The position numbers were made by a program, and so were the translations under genes. Below, piece by piece: positions 1 through 5,898 of a DNA stretch of 5,898 nt (within the stretch, counting starts at the first letter, position 1; each line of letters starts with the position of its first letter). The stretch lies in assembly GCA_947490035.1 (NCBI GenBank), contig CANLGS010000299.1, forward strand, positions 1 to 5,898, in the 5' to 3' direction. The notes beneath the pieces are model-generated. The model saw only the letters and a list, made by a program, of their open reading frames with translations. It did not search any database and was not told the origin of the DNA. Origin of the DNA: Gemmataceae bacterium (lineage in GTDB: Bacteria; Planctomycetota; Planctomycetia; Gemmatales; Gemmataceae).

Positions 1-1479
1 CTGCGCGTGCGTGAGTGCCTGATACAGACCGTTGGCGGCCTCGGTCCACTCCGCGACCTGCTGGTCGGCGTCCTTGTTCAGCCGGAGCCGCTCCAGCCCG
101 GTTGTGAATGCCTCCTGCTTCGCGACCATGTCTTTCGCCGCGTCCTGAAATTGTCCGCGCTGGATGCGCTCGCGCGGGTTCGGCGGCTCGATGAACGACA
201 CGACCAGCGCACCCGCGGCGACGGCGCGGAGCCGCTGGTCAATCGGGCCGCCGGGGAGCAGTCCGGGGGGTACGCTGAACACCGACGCCGGCAGTTGTTC
301 GCGCATGTATGAGTCGTACAACCGGCTGCCGGGCGCGCCGCGGTCGGTGCCGCCGATGTCCGCCGGCAGGAGCGTCCGTGCCGCGCGCCCGTAGGCGAAC
401 GGCTCGTCGGGCGGGTTCCAGAACGCCGGCTTCGGGTCCGGGAACGAGTCGCGCAGCGCCTTCGCGTCGTATGACAGTTTCGCGCCCAGATCGCCCTTGA
501 GTTTGCTGTCCACGGCGGCCATCCGGGCCGACAGCGCGTTCACCGGCACGGCGAGGAACGCGGTCGCCTTCTTCGCGTCGTCGAGGGTGGCGCCGCTCGT
601 GTTGGCCGGGTCCGCGAACCACGCCTTCGCCGCGTCCGGGTTCGCCTTCAGCTGCGCGAGCGTGACCGGAAGCGATTGCCCGCGCCACGGGTCGAAGAGT
701 TTCACGTCCGTGCCAATCCGCGCGCCGACCGCCCAGAACCGCCCGCGCGGCGCGCCGGTCACGTACCCCTTCTTGTCGGCGGTCAGGATGGGAAGTCCGG
801 CCGGCTGGGTGCCCGCGTCCGGCGCGCCGATGAGACAGCCGTCGAGTTCGAGTTGTTGGAGCAGCGCGAGGAAGACGTACATGCGCTCGAGGCCGGAACC
901 GAACCCGCGGCGCAGCACCGCCGTCGGCGGGAGGATGGTCGGGCCGAACGGCGGCGGACCGGTCTGCCGCACCCACGGTTGCAGGTACACATGGCGGCAC
1001 ACCCACGCGAACGCGGCTTCTGCCTTCTGATCCGGGGTAAGCCCTTGCGGCGCGAGCGACTGGGCCGCGTCGCGGAGGTACAGGCAGTCCGCGAGGTACG
1101 CGCTGTCGTGCGCGACGAACGCGGCGGAACGCACCTCATCCAGATCGGCGGTATTCAGAGGCACCAGTTCGCCCAGTTTCGCGAGGTCCGCGGCCGACAG
1201 GACCGGGAGCGCTTCCTTGTTCTGCGTGTTCAGGTCGTTCGCCAGCCCGCCCAGCGCGGCGCGGCACGCGGCGAGATCGGTGTCCTTCCGCAACCGCTGC
1301 GCGGCGCCCTTCCACGGGTCGCCCTTCGCCACCGTCGTCTCTTCGTCGTACTTCATGGGTGGCGGTGGCTTGCCGCACCCGGTGGTGACAGCGAGCGCGG
1401 CGGCCACCCCGAGCAGCGCCGCGGCGAGGGTAAGGGCGGCGAGCGGCCGGCGGTCAGGCGGAGTGTCGGTGGGAGTCAT
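1..1479 (-). CDS. Probable lipoprotein with transglutaminase-like core, 3' end beyond the window
   Basis: This reading frame is open for 493 codons from an ATG at 1479 to the left edge, with no stop, so the C-terminus is missing. Residues 1-35 look like a lipoprotein signal: a short Arg-containing start (R10-R11), a hydrophobic Ala/Leu stretch (13-31), then T-T-G-C with Cys35 as the candidate lipidated residue. The lipobox is imperfect, with Thr at -3. Residues 153-218 ([10 protein letters not shown], then [21 protein letters not shown] and CLIG) and 247-264 ([17 protein letters not shown]) follow the helix-then-strand order of a transglutaminase-like domain. The position expected to hold the nucleophilic Cys is Gly196 or Ser195, and the expected His is absent, while Asp263 remains. 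Enzyme activity is therefore unlikely and a structural or binding role is inferred. Residues around 425-493 are charged and look helical. The start overlaps the kdsA end by 26 bases, with no clear Shine-Dalgarno, which suggests translational coupling. The gene is well supported; the function is unknown. Confidence 0.8.
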   Translation of the reverse strand, partial: MTPTDTPPDRRPLAALTLAAALLGVAAALAVTTGCGKPPPPMKYDEETTVAKGDPWKGAAQRLRKDTDLAACRAALGGLANDLNTQNKEALPVLSAADLAKLGELVPLNTADLDEVRSAAFVAHDSAYLADCLYLRDAAQSLAPQGLTPDQKAEAAFAWVCRHVYLQPWVRQTGPPPFGPTILPPTAVLRRGFGSGLERMYVFLALLQQLELDGCLIGAPDAGTQPAGLPILTADKKGYVTGAPRGRFWAVGARIGTDVKLFDPWRGQSLPVTLAQLKANPDAAKAWFADPANTSGATLDDAKKATAFLAVPVNALSARMAAVDSKLKGDLGAKLSYDAKALRDSFPDPKPAFWNPPDEPFAYGRAARTLLPADIGGTDRGAPGSRLYDSYMREQLPASVFSVPPGLLPGGPIDQRLRAVAAGALVVSFIEPPNPRERIQRGQFQDAAKDMVAKQEAFTTGLERLRLNKDADQQVAEWTEAANGLYQALTHAQ

Positions 1480-2338
1480 GCGGGTCGGCTCGTGTGGCAG
1501 TGTCGTGAGTCGGTCGGCTCAGGGCGGCGCGGATGCGCAGGCACTCGGCCAGCAGTTCGGGCAACGCGTCGAGCGGCAGCATGTTCGGCCCGTCGCTCTT
1601 CGCCTCGTCCGGGTTCGGGTGCGTTTCGAGGAACACTCCGTCGCACCCCGCGGCGATTGCGGCACGGGTGAGGACCGGCACCATCCGCCGGTCGCCGCCG
1701 GTGCGGTCTCCGAGCGCCCCCGGCTTCTGTACGCTGTGGGTGGCGTCGAAGATCACCGGCGCGCCGGTTTCTTGCATCCACGGCACCGCTCGCATGTCGT
1801 TGACGAGAAGCCCGTAGCCGAAGGTGGTGCCGCGCTCGGTGAGCAGCACGTTGCGGCGGCCGAACTCGGACAGTTTAGCGACCACGTTCTTCATGTCCCA
1901 CGGGGCCATGAATTGTCCCTTCTTCACGTTCACCACTTTGCCGGTTCTGCCGCACGCTTCCAGTAAATCTGTCTGGCGGGCGAGGAACGCCGGGACTTGC
2001 AGGATGTCGCACACCTCCGCGGCCGGGGCCGCCTGCCCGCACTCGTGGATGTCGGTGGTGACCGGCAACCCGGTGGCGCGCTTCACCGCTTCGAGCGTTT
2101 TGAGTCCTTCGTGAATGCCCGGCCCGCGGAACGACTTGCCCGAACTGCGGTTCGCCTTGTCGAAGGACGCCTTGAATACGAGCGGCAGCCCAAGCCGGTC
2201 GGCGTAGCCCTTGAGCGTCTCCGCGATCCGCATCGTGAGGTCGTGCGATTCGATCACGCACGGCCCGCAAATCCACAGGAGCGGGTTTCCGCCGCCGACC
2301 CGGTACGTACCCACGCTCACGGCGTCCTGCGGTCCCAT
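1454..2338 (-). CDS. kdsA: 3-deoxy-8-phosphooctulonate synthase (KDO-8-P synthase), metal-dependent class
   Basis: This cytosolic enzyme condenses phosphoenolpyruvate with arabinose 5-phosphate to give KDO-8-phosphate (EC 2.5.1.55), the committed step to the KDO sugar of lipopolysaccharide inner core. The 294-residue protein is close to the usual family length (about 265-285) with an extended tail. Family signatures are present along the whole length: [12 protein letters not shown] at 55-66, the TDIHE segment at 95-99, [11 protein letters not shown] at 116-126, NVKKGQF at 137-143, [10 protein letters not shown] at 166-175, DATHSVQ at 198-204 and [14 protein letters not shown] at 238-251. Cys27 in GPCVIES, His201, Glu238 and Asp249 match the four metal ligands of the Aquifex-type enzyme; the metal-independent E. 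coli type has Asn at the Cys position. The ATG at 2338 is supported by AAGGAG seven bases upstream. The C-terminal tail (277-294) is His/Asp-rich and partly encoded in the overlap with the next gene, so it is probably dispensable for catalysis. Confidence 0.97.
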   Translation of the reverse strand: MGPQDAVSVGTYRVGGGNPLLWICGPCVIESHDLTMRIAETLKGYADRLGLPLVFKASFDKANRSSGKSFRGPGIHEGLKTLEAVKRATGLPVTTDIHECGQAAPAAEVCDILQVPAFLARQTDLLEACGRTGKVVNVKKGQFMAPWDMKNVVAKLSEFGRRNVLLTERGTTFGYGLLVNDMRAVPWMQETGAPVIFDATHSVQKPGALGDRTGGDRRMVPVLTRAAIAAGCDGVFLETHPNPDEAKSDGPNMLPLDALPELLAECLRIRAALSRPTHDTATRADPHDSHRHSA

Positions 2339-2345
2339 CGGTGCG

Positions 2346-2351
2346 CTCCTT
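2346..2351 (-). promoter_or_regulatory. Shine-Dalgarno site of kdsA
   Basis: AAGGAG on the minus strand ends seven bases before the ATG at 2338. This fixes the kdsA start at that codon. Confidence 0.85.
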
Positions 2352-2370
2352 CGTCTGGGGAAAGGTTGTG

Positions 2371-2400
2371 GTACTAACTGTTTCGCGCCGGGAGCGGCAA
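2371..2400 (-). promoter_or_regulatory. Weak candidate sigma-70-type promoter for kdsA
   Basis: On the minus strand TTGCCG (2400-2395) is followed after 17-18 bases by TTAGTA/TAGTAC (2377-2371). This lies about 35 bases upstream of the kdsA start, in one of the few less GC-rich stretches here. The -10 match is poor and planctomycete promoters are not well defined by consensus, so this is only a candidate. Confidence 0.25.
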
Positions 2401-2421
2401 GGCCAACTCAGTCTCCTCGTT

Positions 2422-2474
2422 CAAAGCCGCTCGCGGCTTCGCAACCGCGCCGTGCGAAGCCGCGAGCGGCTTTG
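2422..2474. repeat. Perfect 22-bp inverted repeat with self-palindromic arms
   Basis: The left arm (2422-2443) and right arm (2453-2474) are exact reverse complements separated by nine bases. Each arm also contains its own short palindrome: AAGCCGC-TC-GCGGCTT at 2424-2439 and AAGCCGC-GA-GCGGCTT at 2457-2472. The sequence can therefore form one long hairpin, two small hairpins or a cruciform. It lies between two divergent genes, so it is not at a gene end and a terminator role is unlikely. It could be a dispersed REP-like element or a dyad for a DNA-binding protein. The structure is read directly from the sequence; the role is unknown. Confidence 0.9.
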
Positions 2475-2561
2475 CGCCGGTCGGCAAAAGTTGCTCTCGT
2501 TTTGTAAGAACGCACTTGGTAGAGTTCGCCGCGCCTTCAAGGACTGAGGGCGTCTGTCGGC

Positions 2562-2568
2562 AGGAGGT
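2562..2568 (+). promoter_or_regulatory. Shine-Dalgarno site of the histidine kinase gene
   Basis: AGGAGGT, an almost full anti-16S match, lies six bases before the GTG at 2575 and decides that non-ATG start. Confidence 0.85.
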
Positions 2569-2574
2569 CGTTCC

Positions 2575-4206
2575 GTGGCTCGCCGCCGTTTACGCCACAA
2601 GCTGATGTTGGGCTTGGTCCTCGTGGCCGGGAGCATCGGCCTATTGGCGACCGGCACGTTCTACGGCATCTACTCCTATTACATCAGCGGCAAAACCACG
2701 ACCCGCAAGCTCGAAGAGTTGCAGGTCGTCACGCTCATGATCAAGTCGCTCAACGCCTTCGACCAGGGCAGCGGCAACGACTACGACTGGCTCGTCCTCC
2801 ACGTCGAGAACACGAAGGCCCAGCTCGCCGAGTTCCGCAAGATGAACGCCCGCAACGTGCAGGCCCGACTCGACCCGGACGGCGGGGAGATCGAAAACGG
2901 CCTCGTCGCCCAACTCGATGTCCGTATCGACGCACTCGAAAAGAACCTGCGCAACGCCAATAACAAGCCGAACATCAACCAGGATCGCAGCGTGACGCTC
3001 CGCGACGACCCGAAGGTTCGCGAGGCCCACGAGGAGGCTCGGCTGATCTCCGAGACCCTGCGCCAGGCGCTCATCGACGACATCCAGACGAGCGGCCGCG
3101 AGTCCAGCGCCGCGATCCGCCGCACCATCTGGATCGTCGGGTTCGCGATGGGCTGGGCGCTCGCGCTCGTCGGCACCATGCTCTACTACTTCCGCGTGTG
3201 GATGTTCCAGCCGATCCGCGAACTCCAGGCCGGCGTCCACCGCGTTCACACCGGCACGTTCGACCAGCCGATCGTCCTCGCCTCCGGCGACGAACTTCAG
3301 GAACTCGCCGACGAGTTCAACGCGATGGTCGCCCGGTTGCACGCGGTGTACGCGGACCTCGCTCGCCAGGTGAACGAGCGCAGCCGGCAACTCGTCCGCT
3401 CGGAGCGGATGGTGTCCGTCGGGTTCCTCGCGGCCGGCGTCGCGCACGAGATCAACAACCCGCTCGCGAGCATCCTGTTCTGTTCCGAAGCGCTCGAACG
3501 CCGGCTTCAGGACGTACTCGCGGCGCTGTCGGTGAACAAAAACGGCCCGCCGACGGCGGAGGCCGAAGTTCTCGCGCGCTACCTGAAGATGATCCAACAG
3601 GAAGCGCTGCGGTGTAAGGACATCACGCAGAAGTTGCTCGACTTCAGCCGCACCGGGGACCGCCGCAAGGAACCCGCGGACCTCACCGGGCTGATTCGCG
3701 GCGTACTCGAGGTCGCACGACACCTGCCGTCGAGCCGCAGCAAGAACGTCCTGTTCGAGCCGGGCGGGTACATCGTCGCCCCGGTAAACTCGCAAGACCT
3801 CAAGAGCGTGATTCTGAATTTGGTGGTGAACGCCCTGGACAGCATGGAAGACGGCGGCCAGTTGGTAATCACGCTGGGCACGGCCGGCGGGTACGCGGAA
3901 CTGATCTTCGCGGACACCGGGTGCGGGATGGCGCCGGACGTGTTGCAAAACATCTTCGAGCCGTTCTACACGAAGAGCCGGACGGGGAAGGGCACCGGGC
4001 TGGGGCTGTTCATCAGCCACCAGATCGTGGACCAGCACGGCGGGACGATCACCGCAAGTAGCGCCGGACCGGGTACGGGAAGCAGTTTCACGGTACGCAT
4101 CCCGCTACAGCTTGCGCCGGGCGTATCGGATGCGCCGGGCAACGACAACGATCCTGAACCGGCGCCGTCGGTGCTGACATTCCCCGGTAGCCGCGCGGCG
4201 GCATGA
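2575..4206 (+). CDS. Membrane sensor histidine kinase (HAMP-HisKA-HATPase)
   Basis: This 543-residue inner-membrane kinase is the sensor of a two-component system. It has a basic N-terminus (MARRRLRHK), a first membrane segment at about 10-36, an extracytoplasmic segment at about 37-184 that looks mostly helical, and a second membrane segment at about 185-206. A HAMP linker follows (about 207-260, starting near FQPIREL), then the dimerisation helix with HEINNPLAS, where His291 is the phosphoacceptor. The ATPase domain (about 405-512) has the N box around N415-N419 (NLVVNALD), the G1 box DTGCGM at 447-452, FEPFYTK at 461-467 and the G2 box GKGTGLGL at 471-478. All boxes are intact, so the enzyme should be active. 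No PAS domain is visible. The DHp hairpin appears longer than usual at about 312-335. The C-terminal tail (513-543) is Pro/Ala/Asp-rich. The GTG start is set by a strong Shine-Dalgarno. The cognate partner is almost certainly the NtrC-type regulator downstream. The sequence does not identify the signal. Confidence 0.95.
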   Translation: MARRRLRHKLMLGLVLVAGSIGLLATGTFYGIYSYYISGKTTTRKLEELQVVTLMIKSLNAFDQGSGNDYDWLVLHVENTKAQLAEFRKMNARNVQARLDPDGGEIENGLVAQLDVRIDALEKNLRNANNKPNINQDRSVTLRDDPKVREAHEEARLISETLRQALIDDIQTSGRESSAAIRRTIWIVGFAMGWALALVGTMLYYFRVWMFQPIRELQAGVHRVHTGTFDQPIVLASGDELQELADEFNAMVARLHAVYADLARQVNERSRQLVRSERMVSVGFLAAGVAHEINNPLASILFCSEALERRLQDVLAALSVNKNGPPTAEAEVLARYLKMIQQEALRCKDITQKLLDFSRTGDRRKEPADLTGLIRGVLEVARHLPSSRSKNVLFEPGGYIVAPVNSQDLKSVILNLVVNALDSMEDGGQLVITLGTAGGYAELIFADTGCGMAPDVLQNIFEPFYTKSRTGKGTGLGLFISHQIVDQHGGTITASSAGPGTGSSFTVRIPLQLAPGVSDAPGNDNDPEPAPSVLTFPGSRAAA

Positions 4207-4225
4207 TGGGTCGCGGCGGAACCGG

Positions 4226-4255
4226 GCTTGTAAATCCTGCAAGCGAGTTTATCCT
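4226..4255 (+). promoter_or_regulatory. Possible weak promoter or small dyad upstream of the regulator gene
   Basis: In the 91-base gap between the kinase and regulator genes, TTGTAA (4228-4233) and TATCCT (4250-4255) are 16 bases apart and resemble a poor sigma-70 pair. The same stretch has a 5-bp dyad, GCTTG (4226-4230) and CAAGC (4240-4244). The gap is longer than is typical for tightly coupled pairs, so the regulator may have its own promoter as well as read-through from the kinase gene. Either signal could be chance. Confidence 0.2.
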
Positions 4256-4286
4256 CCCCCGCCCAACGAATACTGACGGCTTGAAC

Positions 4287-4290
4287 GGAG
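4287..4290 (+). promoter_or_regulatory. Shine-Dalgarno site of the response regulator gene
   Basis: GGAG lies seven bases before the GTG at 4298, supporting that start. The GTG at 4294 is in another frame. Confidence 0.65.
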
Positions 4291-4297
4291 AGCGTGA

Positions 4298-5791
4298 GTG
4301 GCAACCACACCCGCACACAACCGCCTGCGAATCCTGTTCGTCGATGACGAGGCGCACCTGCGCGAGTTCATGAAGTCCGAGCTGCCCCTGCTCGGGCACG
4401 AGGTCACCGTCTGCGCGGACAGCAAGAGCGGCATCGAGACGGTCAAGAAGCACACGTTCGACGCGGCCATCCTCGACATGCGGATGGAGCACGACAAGGC
4501 CGGCTTGCAGGTGCTCGCGGCGCTCAAGCAGGTCGCGCCGGACACCGAAGCCGTCATCATGACCGGCTACGGCAGCACGGAAACCGCGGTCGAAGCGCTC
4601 CGCCTCGGCGCGTTCGACTACCTCACCAAGCCGTGCAAACTCACCGACATCGAAGCACTGCTGATCCGCATCCAGGAGAAGCGGCGGCTGAAGAACAAGA
4701 CGGCGGCGCTACAGAGTCGCGTGGACGCGGCCGAAGGGCCGTCGGGCATGGTCGGCGCCAGCCCCGCGATGCAGCCGGTGCAGCAGTTCATTGATCGCGT
4801 CGGCCCGACCGACGGCCGCGTGCTCATCACCGGCGAAACCGGCACCGGCAAGGAAGTCGTGGCGCGGTCGCTGTACGCGACCAGCAAGCGCGCGGACATG
4901 CCGTTCGTCCCGGTCAACTGCGGTGCGCTCACGCAGACGCTCGCCGAAAGCCAACTGTTCGGCCACAAGAAAGGCTCGTTCACCGGCGCGGACAAGGACC
5001 ACAAGGGGTTCTTCGAGGTCGCCAACGGCGGCACGCTGTTCCTCGACGAACTCGGCGAACTCGACAAGAACCTTCAGGTGAAGTTGCTGCGGTTCCTCGA
5101 AGCGGGCGAGATTCAGCGCCTCGGCGAGAGCCAGCCGATTGTGGTGGACGTGCGCGTCATCAGCGCGACGAACAAGGACTTGCGGCAGATGATCGCGGAG
5201 GGCAACTTCCGCGAAGACCTGCTGTACCGGCTGAACATGTTCCACGTCCACCTGCCGCCTCTACGCGACCGACGAGAGGACATTCCCGACCTCGCGCGGC
5301 ACCTGCTGGCCCGGCACGCGAAGCGCCCGGTGGAGAACGTGGAACGCCTGCTGTCGCCCGAAGCGTTGCAGATCATGTTGGGTCACGAGTTCAAGGGGAA
5401 CGTGCGCGAGCTGGCAAACGCGATGGAGTACGCGTGGATCGTGTCCGGCGGCGGGTCGATCACGCCGGAGTCGTTGCCGCGCGACATGGTGTACCCGAAG
5501 CAGTCTGCGACAATCCCGATGGCGTTCCCGTCGTCGCCCGCGGCGCCGGGCGCTTATACCGGCGGCCCGTCACATCACGCGTCGCTCCCGTTCCCGGCGC
5601 ATCATGGCGGCGACGCGAACACCGGCCCGACGAAGTCGCTGGCGGACGTGGAGATGGAGTACATCTTGCAGGTGTACGCGAAGAACGGGATGAACAAGCA
5701 GAAGACGAGTGACGAGTTGGGGATCAGCTTGAAGACGCTGTACAACAAGCTCCACAAGTACGAAGAGGAGCGCCAGCGAAGGGCGAGTTAG
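4298..5791 (+). CDS. NtrC-family sigma-54-dependent response regulator
   Basis: This 497-residue cytoplasmic transcription activator has the full three-domain NtrC layout. The receiver (about 10-130) has the acidic pair D16-D17, phosphoacceptor Asp60 in AAILDMRM, Thr89 in MTG and Lys111 in LTKP. The AAA+ domain (about 150-385) has Walker A GETGTGKE (179-186), the sigma-54 contact loop as GSFTGA (226-231, a variant of GAFTGA), Walker B GGTLFLDE (244-251), the sensor I region SATNKDL (289-295), the arginine-rich FREDLLYRLN (304-313) and the sensor II region GNVREL (367-372). A Pro/Ala/His/Gly-rich linker (about 402-446) leads to a C-terminal Fis-type helix-turn-helix (about 447-490, TSDELGISLKTLYNKLHKY). 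All ATPase residues are present, so it should open sigma-54 promoters when phosphorylated by the kinase encoded 91 bases upstream. The receiver loop after Asp60 lacks the usual proline. Target genes are not in the window. AtoC, ZraR and HydG are similar in architecture, but I cannot assign one of these names. Confidence 0.96.
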   Translation: MATTPAHNRLRILFVDDEAHLREFMKSELPLLGHEVTVCADSKSGIETVKKHTFDAAILDMRMEHDKAGLQVLAALKQVAPDTEAVIMTGYGSTETAVEALRLGAFDYLTKPCKLTDIEALLIRIQEKRRLKNKTAALQSRVDAAEGPSGMVGASPAMQPVQQFIDRVGPTDGRVLITGETGTGKEVVARSLYATSKRADMPFVPVNCGALTQTLAESQLFGHKKGSFTGADKDHKGFFEVANGGTLFLDELGELDKNLQVKLLRFLEAGEIQRLGESQPIVVDVRVISATNKDLRQMIAEGNFREDLLYRLNMFHVHLPPLRDRREDIPDLARHLLARHAKRPVENVERLLSPEALQIMLGHEFKGNVRELANAMEYAWIVSGGGSITPESLPRDMVYPKQSATIPMAFPSSPAAPGAYTGGPSHHASLPFPAHHGGDANTGPTKSLADVEMEYILQVYAKNGMNKQKTSDELGISLKTLYNKLHKYEEERQRRAS

Positions 5792-5803
5792 TGTGCATTT
5801 GAA

Positions 5804-5889
5804 GTAGGTATAGCGTTGGCCCCGGAGGGGCCGGGATTGATTCTGTTCTGAACCAGACACGGCCCCTCCGGGGCCAACGCTATACCTAC
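5804..5889. repeat. Perfect 30-bp inverted repeat with self-palindromic arms after the regulator gene
   Basis: The left arm (5804-5833) and right arm (5860-5889) are exact reverse complements around a 26-base, less GC-rich loop. Each arm contains a smaller palindrome: GGCCCC-GGA-GGGGCC at 5818-5832 and GGCCCC-TCC-GGGGCC at 5861-5875. The element begins 12 bases after the regulator stop codon, where it could end transcription or protect the mRNA 3' end. No T-run follows the right arm, so it is not a classical intrinsic terminator. A 30-bp perfect stem is longer than a terminator needs, and a mobile or dispersed REP-like repeat is a good alternative. The structure is certain; the role is inferred. 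Confidence 0.9.
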
Positions 5890-5898
5890 GCCCTACGC

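Noticed and set aside
239..1006. Minus-strand open frame of 255 codons within the lipoprotein gene
   Set aside because: It is in a shifted frame and has Pro/Arg/Ala-rich low-complexity content. The overlapping 493-codon frame has a signal-like start and plausible protein composition.
676..1671. Plus-strand open frame of 331 codons across the lipoprotein gene and the kdsA end
   Set aside because: It is highly Arg/Gly-rich, crosses two well-supported genes on the other strand and shows no domain, so it is a shadow frame.
2258..2269. Thioredoxin-like active site (CGPC) in KdsA
   Set aside because: The surrounding protein is plainly KDO-8-P synthase, and GPC is the normal metal-ligand context of that family, so there is no thioredoxin domain.
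2475..2574. Sigma-54 or strong sigma-70 promoter upstream of the kinase gene
   Set aside because: GGCAAAAGTTGC at 2483-2494 resembles a -24/-12 site, but its GG and GC are only eight bases apart instead of ten. The sigma-70-like hexamers have wrong spacing.
2641..4038. Long open frame (465 codons) antisense to the histidine kinase gene
   Set aside because: Its protein is a Val/Arg/His/Asp-rich sequence with no recognisable motif, as expected opposite a GC-rich gene. The plus strand encodes every histidine kinase box.
5804..5889. Classical rho-independent terminator
   Set aside because: The stem is strong but no T-run follows it on either strand, so termination is possible but not claimed as a feature.

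Overview
The window is GC-rich bacterial DNA (roughly two-thirds G+C by eye). It carries four protein-coding genes in two back-to-back transcription units. The style suggests a Gemmata-like planctomycete: GTG starts, alanine/arginine-rich proteins, a lipoprotein of a type I associate with planctomycetes, an NtrC-type regulator pair and strong GC-rich intergenic palindromes. This assignment is an inference from overall impression, not from a marker gene. The kdsA gene indicates a KDO-containing, lipopolysaccharide-type outer membrane.

Left half, minus strand (2338 down to 1): kdsA encodes a complete KDO-8-phosphate synthase of the metal-dependent class. Its last 26 bases overlap the start of a second gene, which runs off the left edge after 493 codons with no stop. 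That second gene encodes a probable lipoprotein with a transglutaminase-like core whose catalytic Cys and His appear to be missing. The overlap suggests one transcript and coupled translation.

Middle (2339-2574): a 236-base divergent intergenic region between kdsA and the histidine kinase gene. It holds a Shine-Dalgarno site for each gene, a weak candidate promoter for kdsA, and a perfect 22-bp inverted repeat with a 9-base loop. Each arm of that repeat is itself a small palindrome.

Right half, plus strand (2575 to 5791): a two-component system. The first gene encodes a membrane histidine kinase with two membrane segments, a predicted helical extracytoplasmic sensor, HAMP, and DHp and ATPase domains with all main boxes intact. 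The second, 91 bases downstream, encodes an NtrC-family response regulator (receiver, sigma-54 AAA+ domain, Fis-type HTH) with all key catalytic residues present. The expected circuit is envelope signal, His291 autophosphorylation, transfer to Asp60, oligomerisation of the AAA+ domain, and activation of sigma-54 promoters outside the window. No target gene is adjacent and I saw no -24/-12 element in the intergenic DNA.

Right edge (5792-5898): a perfect 30-bp inverted repeat with a 26-base loop starts 12 bases after the regulator stop codon. It has the same palindrome-within-palindrome design as the middle element but a different sequence. I saw no tRNA, rRNA, CRISPR array, transposase or prophage gene. 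The most unusual items are the two nested palindromes and the apparently catalytically dead transglutaminase-like lipoprotein.
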